From contig CM056377.1 of assembly GCA_029718625.1 (NCBI GenBank), positions 100,335,743 to 100,399,742 of the forward strand: a DNA stretch of 64,000 nt, in the 5' to 3' direction. The position numbers and the translations under genes are program-made. Numbering within the stretch: position 1 is the stretch's first letter; each line of letters opens with the position of its first letter. Of the stretch, positions 38,801-51,200 are shown in pieces. This DNA is from Synaphobranchus kaupii. Taxonomy: Eukaryota; Chordata; Actinopteri; Anguilliformes; Synaphobranchidae. A model generated the notes under the pieces. That model did no database searches, was not told the origin of the DNA, and saw only the letters and a list, made by a program, of their open reading frames with translations.

Positions 38801-41800
38801 GTCAATTATACATCTCTGCTTCCCACAGCCTGGCAACGAGCCTACGAATCAATACCGCCGGTATCATTTTTTTTATATTTACAGTGTCACGACCCGATGA
38901 AAACCTCCTCGTTTCACCGATCCCGAGCTGCCCAAATCACCTTGAAGGGACCGTCCCCTTCTGTCTGCGTGGCAGGCTGAAGCGCGGCCTTCTTGGCTCG
39001 GCAGTTTCGCCACAAATAATTCCGAGGAAAGCTTGAAGCTGACACAACCTCTTACCTGATGCGGAGCTTGAAATATTTCTGGGCGCACGTAAAAATGAAA
39101 GAATTCCTCAATCCCATTTCAGCTATTGCTCCCTCAACCGAACGGATGAATTGCCGTCTCCCGTATCTCAGCTCTGTATTAAATCTGCGGGCTGAGAATG
39201 AGGGGGTGGGAGGTGGGGGAGGGCGACAGTGTGTCGGTGTGCAGAGTGGTGTATGAGCTGCCCTGGCTGCTGCCAGAGATACTGGTGCCCCCCCAGAGAG
39301 ACGGGGCCTTATCTACTCCAACGCGCCCTATGCATTTCATACCCCCCACTGAGGAAGCTGTCCCTATATTGATAGGCTACTGTGTGTGCCCTGCCTCTCT
39401 CCCTTGGGAAAAACCGCTGTCTTCTCTTTATTTAGAATCCTCCCGCCCTCGCACAATGCCCTGCGTCCCCCACCACCCCATGAGGGCGACCGGCAAAAAA
39501 CACTGAATGGCTCTAATTGGGAAATATCTATAATGTGGAGATAATTTGTTCCTTTCTGTACTGGAATTTGATGAAAGCTTGCGGTGAGCTGCTCTAGGGC
39601 TACTTGAAAGCACTTTGAGTTGCCTAGTGTATGAAATGTGCTATACAAATAAACTTGACTTGACTTGACTACTGCAGGAATGACTATCACATACCGCCAA
39701 GCGTTATTCAAAATGATACAGCTGAAGCGAAACAATGCGAAACGCCGACGGTGCCCAGGTTCAAGTGTATTTTTGCCTTGATTATTAAATAATCAACCGA
39801 TAATCAATTGATGTTATCACGGAATGGGTGGGATTTGTGACTGGCCCGTCTGCGGCGCTTTTATTAAGTGTGATGGGATACCCACTGGTCCCTGTGGTCC
39901 TCTGTGCCAGCTCTCATTAAGTACCCATCTGCTGCTCTGTTTGTAAGGTGAACTTTTTAGAAAAGCTGCGCTGGCTGAACAAAAGCTTTCAGTCAGTCAT
40001 GGAATCTTTTGCAAAACAGCCACTGGAGACAGGCGAGCACGCACCGGCGCTGAAGGGATGACATTTTCCTGGGAGGGAAAAGGATAACGAAAGGTGCAGA
40101 AAAGGTTGTCTCGTAGAAGTCCGTTGAAGCCTCCCAGCCTGAGTAAGCATTCTGTCTCAGCTGCTTGTTGTAATTTTTTTCTGCCCTTGCAGAGTACCTC
40201 CAAAAAGGTGCCAATATACCCATCAATAATATCTCGCTTTGATGTTCTTTCTGTGTCTGACAGCTTTCACGGATCAATTCTGGCTCAGAATCCACTTGCA
40301 TCGTCCCTGTCCCACACGCGGTTGACCTTCTCAGGGACTAATAAGGGAAAAGTACGCCAGAGTGGGTGTGCAATGATAGACATACAGTATGCACTTACGT
40401 ACCCAGACAGTGAGAAAGCAGCTGACAGTTAGCAGGACAGTGTGCTCACTAAACCAAGAGGAGTAGGGAGCACTGCCAGGAGCGTCGAGGCCAGACAACA
40501 TCAGGCAATGTGAGAAACGTCAACCTCAGAATCAAACCCACGTGGCCTTGGAGGACCCGACTCTTCTTCTGGTACAGTACTTTGACTGGAGCAGTGGAGA
40601 AATGCAGTTCTCATGATAGAGCACAGATTGAAGCAACAGAATGTCACTGGGTGGCTGGCCAGTCAAGATAACGGATATTAAATAAATACTACACAATTCT
40701 GTCTTCAGCACTATTTTGTATCCACCTGAGTTAAGAACCAGAGTCCAAACCAGTATTTTTCCGATTGACAGGCAGACATTGAATGTTGTAGCTGGTGTTT
40801 ACGCAGTGCGAGTGGTTGGGCCAGTGAGAGGGAATGGCATCCTGTCTAGCACTGATTCGGTCCCTCTGGAGCTCAGTGCGGCCATGCCATGGAGAACGGC
40901 TTCCACCTTACTGCACATGATCTGCAGGGGGTGTTTCAGGATACAGGCCAGCTGTGCCCATGGGCCTCCTACAGTCTGTCCCATGCAGACACACACACAC
41001 ACACACACACACACAAATGCATGCAGGGCTGAAGCGTGAAGCGTATTCCTTTTCCATGGCGACAATATAGGATACGATACAGCGATTCAAATAGCGGTGT
41101 TTATTTTCAATGGCTTGAGCGGAATTCACTACACAGGTAGCTCACTGGGCTTGACCCTCTATAGGAAAATTCTGATTATGTAATACCCTTACCTCAAGGG
41201 ATGAAGTCCTGCTGTGAGGGGAGTTTATTTCAACATGAGAGAGCCAGCGTACAAACGACACACGGCAGGCTGAGAGCTGCAGGAGGCCTTCCGAATATGA
41301 CATCAGCTGGGCATGTATGCTTTGCTATTCTCCCCTTGTCTACAGAGAGGTGGCCTTGATGAGCTGGGAAAGGCCATCCTTATGCTAATGGTTTTTAGAT
41401 TAACTGCTCTCCTAATTACTTTTCACACGCAGAGCAGGAGCCACACTTCACAGGCAGGCCTCTGTGGTTCTTCATGTTGAAACAACTGAGGAATGATTGA
41501 TTCTGTAATGCCATAACTCTGCTGTTGAGGGTAAAGGTGGTGATGAGGGGCCACCATCTGATTGTCATTCATACCATTGCCATTGGAGTAAAAGCCCTAA
41601 TGTTTCCTTAAGGAGGAATAGGTTAACAACATAGGCTACTGTAGGATCTAGCCTATTTCATATGAAGTGACAAAGAGAGTCCACAACCCTTGGTGTTATT
41701 TTTGACCCAGATTTGGGATTTGAGGAACATTTGTTTTACCAAGGCATACTGCTTTCAGCTCAGAACTATAGCTAAAATTAAGCGGTTTTGACCTTTTGGT

Positions 41801-42187
41801 GAAACAGAGAAAGCCATGTATTCATCTGTTCTAGACTATACTACTGTAATGCTCTGAATTTTGATCTAAATGATCAGGTCTTACTGCATCTCAGTAGCTA
41901 GGCTTTTAAACAGAACAAAAAATGCATGCAATATAATTACACTTTTGGCCAGAACACACTGGTTTCTAGGTGCATCAATATATGGGCTCCGTGAGCAAGG
42001 AATGCCTTACCTGAGCTCATAAGAAATGCCCAGACACTATTAAATCTCCATAGCACTGTACATTTTATACATACGTATATTCCATATACATTTTTATTGT
42101 AACCTATTTATATACATTACACTGCTTTTTACAATTGTTTCTGCCCTTTTTTGGAATTGCTTTGAACACACTGTATAAAGTTAATGA

Positions 42188-42227
<40 letters not shown>

Positions 42228-45200
42228 GCCATCACAAGAAGAACAATAATTAAATAAGAATTGACTGAGACAACATGGCAGCTGGCTTCAAGAAAAGCAT
42301 TCTTAAATAAGCCAACAAACCCCTTTGATGCCATGTAGGTCACATAAATCTCCATCAAGCCCTGATACATTAAATTAATCATATGTCAACCCACTGTACC
42401 TGAAATATTTGCCAAGAGATGTACACAATCTACATAATTCAGGCTGTGGAAAATGGTGGAATTTACATTTTGGCTCAACTGAAAGACAGTTAATCCCCAA
42501 AAGAAGAAACAAACTGCACTGCTGTTTTCAAAGCCACAACAACAAACAATCAATTAAAATGTAGAGTAATGTGATAATAATAAATAGAAGATGGCCCAGC
42601 ATTAACATAATTGAATTACGGCCGTGAGCCACAGCCTGTGACCAGGGGAATATGATGAATATAATAACGGCAGCCTTTCAACAAGCATTACAAACTTTTA
42701 TCACGCTCAGTGTGACATGCACTAGAATGAGGGGCAGCATAGTAAGTCATATCAATGAAACACAAGACTTTTGCTTCTCTCCAGCAGCTTTCTCCACCAC
42801 TGAGTCTTTCAACCCACTAAGCTGTCTCTCTGAGCAATTGCCTTGACAAAGGGGGCTGGGATCGCAGCCGGCCAGGCACAAGAGGCGCGAGAGAGTGTGT
42901 CAGGGGCCGCTAATAAGTGTGCCTTCCCTCCCCAGCCGAAATTGCACAAATGCTCAAATAATGTAAGGCGGAATGAGATTTACTGCTTCATTAGGCTACG
43001 CTAACACAAACACACCCCACACACTGAATAATAAATCAGCCGAAAGACTGGATAACAGATTCCCGCTTGTGTGATCCGCTGCCTGAAAAGAGAAAAAAGG
43101 GTCAAATCCAGGTCACAGACGCTGGAATATCAATGAAGGGACCCCAGGCTTAGGTCACAGGGACAGGGGCATCTAGTCACCTGAGGGCCATTACGCTCAA
43201 ACATGAAAAAAATCCCCACATCCCGACATGGTCCGAGTAGCCGGCAATCGCGCACGCAGACAGAAAGCAAACGCATAAACAACACAGCTGTACGCATGGC
43301 TGCATTCCCACGTGCCAAAAAGTCAATAAACTCAGACGAGCTTTAATTACATGTTCCTCTGAGCTTACTGCAAGTCTCCCAAGATTTTAAGTCAATTTTA
43401 AGAATGTTCAGTTCAAAAACATTCAGAGGTAGACATAAAATCCTTGTTGTAAAGGGAAAAGGACAAAAGGAATGCTTGTAGAATGCATTTCAAAACTCCT
43501 TCAGAATCTTATCACTGCAACTGTTTGAGCATATTTTGATGTAAAACATTTTATACCAAGTCTTTAATTTAAAGGTTTCGCTGTTAAAGCATATACTGTG
43601 TGCCTCTACAAGCACGCTTTACAGGAGAAAAGGCAACATTCCACACACTGGTTTGAGATTTCAGTTCTTTCATTCCAGATTACTAGCTCCAAAGATAAGA
43701 GAAACAGACACCTTGTGGAAGCATATAACAAAAAAAATATTAAGATAACTGTTAAGATCAATGGCCCACTGCCTTTTAATTTAATGGTGCCTACCTTTTC
43801 TATAATTCCTTTTATGTGCAAAGCTGTATCTTGTGATGAGCTTTAGGTGGGTTACATGGATCAAATACATGAAATCACTTCAGGGTAACTGTCCCCATTA
43901 TCTTCCAACACACATTACTCATCTTTCTCAACCTTCAAAATTGGATGCGATCAAGGCACTACTGCACATGACACTGTAGTATGAATAAGGGCTAAACTGT
44001 GCATTCCATGCCAGTGGCCATCTAAACAGTTATTAATTTTCCTCTCTGATACTATGGGGTCAACCTTCATTTGACATCCACCAAAATGAGAATCTTTCTA
44101 TGTGTAATGCCAGTTATAGCCCAAGGGAATTAAGCTCCTATTTATTCAAGGTTTGAACCGAGATGTAAAAAATAATGTTTGCACTCTTAAGCTTCCATGG
44201 CCCCAAACTGAAATAGTACATTTTTATTTCATAACAGCATAGAGGATTGGCTTCAATTATGAATCCAGAACATTCACCTGCGCTGCAGGAATATTTATCG
44301 TTGAGCCGCCATCATTAATATATGTATTGCACACATGGACTTGTGTGAATCTCTGCATTAAATTCCAGGGGAAAACGGAGCGTGATATTAAAGGGTTACA
44401 TTTCGTTCCTTCGACCGTCAGGGTCGACGGCTTGCGAGTGTACTCTCTCGAAGCCGGATGCATTCGAGACTTTTATACCACCCGCTCGTCGTGGCCATGA
44501 CCTCCGCGTGACGACGTCACTTCCTCTATAAATAGAGGGCACGTTGATGCAGACGTCCTCAAAACCCTTCTTGCCCCTGAAAGGATCTCGAGTGACCATG
44601 ACCCCTAATGGTCATCCGGAACTCATAGAACCGTGGTTACGGTCGAGGGAGACATCAGGGTCACATTATGTAAAATGCAGCAAATGCTATTCTGCCCTGC
44701 AGAATACTTTGAATTAACTGAGTTTAGTACATTACATGAACGACTTTTAATTACGAGGGGGAAAAAAGCATTACTTGCTCTGGTTTAAGAAGCATCTCCT
44801 AGTGTCAACGTGCTATGGGATGCATTAGTCATCCTGGCCCAGCATCCCATTTACTTTCATTATGCTCCGCATCTCCTCACAGATTAAATCAACACGCAGA
44901 CTAATGTATTCAGATGGTGCTCTGCTATATACTAATTTGCTGCATTCCAGTCTTTGTGGTAACTGAACAGCGGTGCTTTGTAGAGAAAACGCTGTTGCCA
45001 TCTCTTCTTTTAAATCAATTGAAGAAAGCTCACCACATGACAAATTAAGACATCAAATAGGGGGCAAGCCTCAATTTGTGACTTAATTTGCTCCAAGATA
45101 TGTGACAGGGCGGTGTTTCGTTAATACCCATCTAATTATATTTCTAATCAAGGCTCCTTATGATTAGCACATCCATTGACTTGCTAGGTGTTTATTAATA

Positions 45201-48200
45201 TGTAGCTGTCACTATATAGGGGGTAGATAGTGAGCAATGACTGAGAAATAGCAAGACTGCACACTCTTCTTTCCCATGTCTGAGGGAGACATGCATTGCT
45301 CAGTCTGAAGCCATGAGGAATGTTGGGGCAGATGATGCTTTGTATGGACAGGAGAGTTCTGCCTCCCTGGTGTCACTCAAGGAGGGTGGACAGGTGCTAA
45401 ATCACGAACACAGCTGACCATTAATCTAGCTGGGATTCAGTGAATCTGTTTTATAGCCAGGCGAGAGGCACCATGTCACGCCACCAATCACTCATTTCAG
45501 AAAATTGCCACTTTGTCAGATCCTTTTTAGGATTGTTTAGTGTGACAATGGATGCGCTGAGCACAAAAAGACATCTCTACCTGATTAACACGTGGTTAAT
45601 GACAACAACACATCAGTTACATGGCTGGTGTCATAGGTTCTATATGTGTAATATATACTGAACCAATAAGGAGGTCTTTGAGGACACTGAGAAGGCAGGT
45701 TGGACAAACAGTGATTTTTGATGAACACGGTACACCCACGCGCTCATACATATCAAATTAATTCCTGAGACACTTTGTACACAATGTTACTGACACCATC
45801 TTATAGCGCATGCCATTTCACACAGTTAACAGACATAAAACCATGACTAATAAGATACTGTATTTTAAAAAGCACAAATATCGCATGTCTGCTCTAGTTA
45901 TCTATGTTTGTATGTTCTGGTTGCCTCGGCATAGGTTGCGTCAAAGTGAACATGCAAGCACGAGAGAGAGGACATATTTGTAAACGGCGCTTTATCGCAT
46001 CAGCTGGAAAGAAAACTCAAGAATCAAGTGGTTCTTCTCATGTTGTCAGAGAACTGGAGACAGCTACTGGCTTGGGAGTGTGGGGCCCCGTGGGAGTGAC
46101 CAGACCCAGACTTGAAAGGGCAGTGCCAGCACCCCTCACTGTGGATAAAGAGAGGGACAATACCCCCACTCATTAGAGTATACCACACTGAAGGCAGATG
46201 CATGGGAGAAGGCTAAATTCGGGAGGCGCTGGGCGTGTTCATGTTTCAAAAATACATGAACAAATATGCGGAATGATAAATACTCTGCGGAATGAAACGA
46301 AACGGAAAATTCCGTTTCAGTTTAAAAAGCAATACCACGCGATTGAAAAGCCTGTCCTTAAGTTCTTCTTCTGTGGGCTCTGCGCCACACTTTCGATTTC
46401 CGAAGGCTCTCCGAATCCAAGCGCTTCTTAAAAGTTTGGCTTTCGTTCTGTCGGCTTCCTCACAAAACTTCTGGAGGTGACATTAAACACTCGCCGGGCT
46501 ATGTGTTAAATAATTTATAAGTTCTGTCCATGCACAATCGATGTGGTGCCCCAGAACAAACCCGCCTCTCAGTGGGCTCCTGACCAGGCTGAATGCTGCC
46601 AGGACAGGCAGACCGGGCACAGTGGATTTTGGAGCAGCATCAATTAAAGCTTGCTCCAGGGGAAAGAGCTGTGTGGCACCACCCCACCGTGGCCAGTAAA
46701 AGCCCTCTATTGTAGCGTCAATGTCAGTAATAATTAAGAGTAATTAAATCTCAAAAGAAGCTAAATAGTGATTAATGATGGAAATGATATGCCGAGTACA
46801 GTGCAGAAGCTTGAGATATGAGAAAATGAGACAGTATTAGGTTATTATCCATGATTATCTGTGATTTATTTTGAAATGCATAACAGCCGTATTAAAAGAC
46901 ATATTTTCCAGGCCACAGTTCCAGAGACTGTTCAGTTTTTCACAGATCAATATCATAGTCAAAATGACACTTAACATCAAACATGGAGCAGTAATTGTAA
47001 CACAAAAATGTCAGCGTTAGATACACAGAACACAGAATATCCAAATACAGAACTCCAAAATCTTGGAATTATTATGATTTTTTTCACATTACATTTCACA
47101 TATTTTATAAATCATCGTAATTATTAAACCAGTACTTTGACCACAATTAATGTAAATATGTTTACAGACCTTTTGTCTTTGTTAACCAAGACTTGACCAA
47201 AAGATTTATTAAATATGGACGTGGAGTCAATATATTAAGTGTTCGAGTTATTATCAGCATCACAATTTACAACCTGCTGCCTACAGTACATTTCAAGACG
47301 TGTATTTTTACCCAAGTTAAATGTCAGATTGTTCGATTCATCTCCACACTACTTAATAAATCGCAGTACGATAGAAAGAACACAAAAGCAAATAAGAGTA
47401 CCGTATCATAAACTATTTATGGGAAATATAGAACTGAATACCAGAGCATATGGAGCAGGCTGAGAAGAGGTACAGCAGAATGAATGTTATGTTATTATCA
47501 TCTGTGGAGAGGTAGCGGCACCACAGGGCAGAGGGAATGAGCCACAAAATGAAATACTTAAACTTTCAGCCACAGCCAATTACACAAGATAGAGAAGTTA
47601 TCAAAGTTCTTTAGTGAGTTAGCGAAACTATACACAACTGACCCAAACAACAGAACTGTGAATAGTTATTCTTGGACAGGCCGGTGCTCTTAGGTTGATT
47701 TCAGTAGTTACTAGGGCATATTTTCGTTTGATTTATCTGGAGATTAAGCAGCTTCAATGTGTGCTCACAGCTTGCTAGAGCTGCAAAATTGTTATTTGTT
47801 AAAAGCTGGCAATTACTTGCAATAGACATCAGTAACAATCCGCCTACTGCCTAGCACTCCCTGTCACTGTTTGAAGTGCATCCACTTGCCCTTGCCATGA
47901 TTTAATCAACTGTGCCAATCTGTCCAAATCACTCCATATCTAGACCTGTTCATTTGATATTCTTTCAAAGGCAGACCTGACACATGTTGTATTTCTTCAT
48001 AATTGAGAAATACAGGTTCCTTATCATAAAAAATTCAATCAGTGAACACTGATGAACACATCTGAGGCATCACTCACGCTACAAAAAATTAAATAAAAAG
48101 TCACACACAAAGCTGTTTATTCAATACCTGAAACTTCAATATTTCACTCAGCCACAAAAGATTTCCTTTCAGACTGACTCCGTAATATTTTTTTGAATTA

Positions 48201-51200
48201 ACCCTTGTGTGGTGTTCAGGTCTGTTGGACCCGTATTCAATGTTTACTAAAAGAAAAATTATACAATTCATCATTTTTTCAACCTCAGACTCATTGGCCT
48301 GGGCTTATTTTCTGTGATGAACATGTAAAAGAACACAAAAATCACATTTTATCACAAAAAACAAATATCACTTTTATTGATAAATGTGATCTAGCAGAGG
48401 TAAATGGTCAATATTAACCATATATGCTGTCTATATTGCTTGTAATTGAGATAAAGTCAATATCTGTGAAGTATTTTTACGTAAATTGTTATGGCTTTAT
48501 TGTTTTAAAAACCCAATAATGTTGTGGGTCCACCAGACCCACAAACACTGGGTGAGAAAAAAACACGAACACCACACAAGGGTTAAACATGGATATACTC
48601 CATAATTCAGACAAGGCTAAATTAGATTTAGTCTCTTTAGACGTGTTAGGAAGAAAAAGGAAAAAAAAAATACGTTTTTTTCTGAATTTTCTAGAACTCA
48701 CACAGGGGAACATTTTATTGTCAGCTGCTAAGCTCCTCCTCTTGCAGAATCAGCTCCTGAGCGGTGTGAAGGAAACCAGCTTTGATATAAAGCAAATTCA
48801 AATGCTGCTGCTAATGGCTTGGCTCAGCAGTAATCAGGCGACACTGAGGTCTATTCGGGAATCCCTCGCAGGCGTCTGGGGCCAGGACTGGGGGGTTGGA
48901 GCCCCGCTGGTGCAGTTCGGCAGTTTGCCCACAAGGGAAATTACTCCGGTAACCACGGCGTCAAGCATGAAATTGAACCCATCCAGCGCATCTGACTGAA
49001 ACCTGCCTTCATATTCTTAATAATTAACTAGCAAAACTACTGTGGTCTGTAATAATAAGGTGATTTTCATCTTCCGTTTTGAGTTTGCCCAACTGCAAAA
49101 AAAAGGTAAACACTGCACCTCAAGAGTTTAAAGATGAACTGAATCATAGAGTCACAGAAACCTGAGGTGATCTCCTTGGGTTAAGATCAATGCACAGTAA
49201 ATGCGACATATACATCCCACTGAGACCATGGGAATTCCTGGTAAATGTAACATTACATCGGTTGAATGAGTTAATGCTGCAGGAGACTGCACATGTTGCG
49301 CAACCCATCGAAACAAAGTTTTGCGACTTACAGAAAAAATCTGTGTCTGAAAAGTTGGACAGATTTGTTTTTCTGTTTGATAATTCAGGCTTGGATTTGA
49401 GCGTGAATTCTGTGGTGAGAGAACTCACTTAAAGCTTGACAGCATAACATGGATCAGAGGACAAGAGGAGGTGAAGTGGAGGAACACAAGAAGGGGCTGA
49501 AAATGAAATTCCACGGCAGAGTGTTTGGAACAAACTGCCCTTGCGTGTTGTGGAGACGTGTCCTCGAGCAGAAAGCTGTTAATGAGATTCTCCAATTGAT
49601 AAATGCCTGCGACCAAATGGGCAGGGTCAGCAGAACGGACCCTTATTCTGATTGTACCCATCCTGGCGCTCGGAAGCTCTGTCCGTAACAGAAGCTCTTA
49701 ACGCTCACAGTACTTGGTAGTGGATACTGTCCCAGGGTCAGTGAATGTCTCTGCTCCCTCCCCGATGCAGCGGGACTGTTGGGGGAGTTGGGCCCCTGCC
49801 GTAGAGCCCCGCTCGGCTGTCAGTCCGCATCAGTGTCCTAACTGCCACTGCCTCCTGCCCAGCAGAGCCGGCCCTCACCTGCCCCCAAACACACGCAGCC
49901 TCTCGCGTCTCTTTAACACCAGGCCAGCAAGGCTGGCGACAGGGCTAACTGGACCAGGACAGCCCCCTCTAAAGCCAATTCAGCCGGGGCACACAGCCCA
50001 AACACCGCCAGAAATCCACAAGTAAGCACGTGAAAATGTCTGTCGCCAAACAATCTTGATCCATTTCACTTTGAAATGCGTCGTTACCAAAGCTCCTCAC
50101 TCACTATCTGAAGCCTAGACTTAATCTGATTTTTAGGGTCTTGACCCTCAGGGTCAAACATCGACTCCTGTGGAGGGACATTGATCTCATCAGAGGCATT
50201 ATTTCGCTGACTATGCTTCTGTGGGGAGTGTGGGGGTAAAATGTCCTGTTTTAAGGTATTGGAGAGGACAGATGGAGAGCTAATTGCAGACTAATCAAGG
50301 TACAGCATGTCATGTCATTTGTCTGGGCAAAGATTGAGCAGAAAAGTCAGCCCATACTTAAGTCCGACATCAAAGTCAGAGCAAGCAGGATCAATATCCA
50401 GCAGAATCATCTTAGGAGGCAAGAAAAAATTAATAACAGTAGACATGCAACAGTAAGTTTTGATATCTGGCCAGATATAAAACTAGTTACAAAGCCCTTA
50501 GTACAGCAAATGACTCAAGCAAGTGGTACAATGGAAACATATGCATTCAGGGCAAACATATTAAATGCCAGCCACTACCTCAAGGCAGACCACTCATTTT
50601 ACACTCCACAGCTCTAGCATATCAGGGTGAACTAGAACCTGGGAGAAAAAAACACTAAATACTCCCCTAGCAAGAAAACAGCAAGCATAACGACAATCCT
50701 TTGACAGCTTTCCTTTAAGCTGAAGCATAATTTAAATGGTGACTCTTGAAGGTGATGTAATGATGCAGTTCTCTGCCAGGCACGGACCTACTGTACATGA
50801 TGGCTCTGGTGTCGACACTAATTTGATAAGTGCTGCCCGGTCGATACTCCGCTTCGATTACTGCGTATCATTCCCCCACACCTGGGGACCGGCACGTGTT
50901 GTAGGCGCAAGGCTTGTGTCCCTCGCCTTAGCGGAGATGACTCATCCCTCCAGTCGCTCAGACAGGGTCGTACAGTACAGCTCTCCCCTCGATAAGTGAT
51001 TTCAGATTAATCACAGTTCAGGCCAACTCAGCACTGATCCAGCAAAGCCAATTGAGTTGTTAGAAATGTGGGAAACACACCTGCTTACAACTGTTACACA
51101 AACACTTCTGTCTACTATGCTGACTACACGTGGTCTTCTGTTATACAGGGTCAGGGGCCCCAGGGTAAGGGGGAAACTACAACAGCCAAAGGTTTTATTG

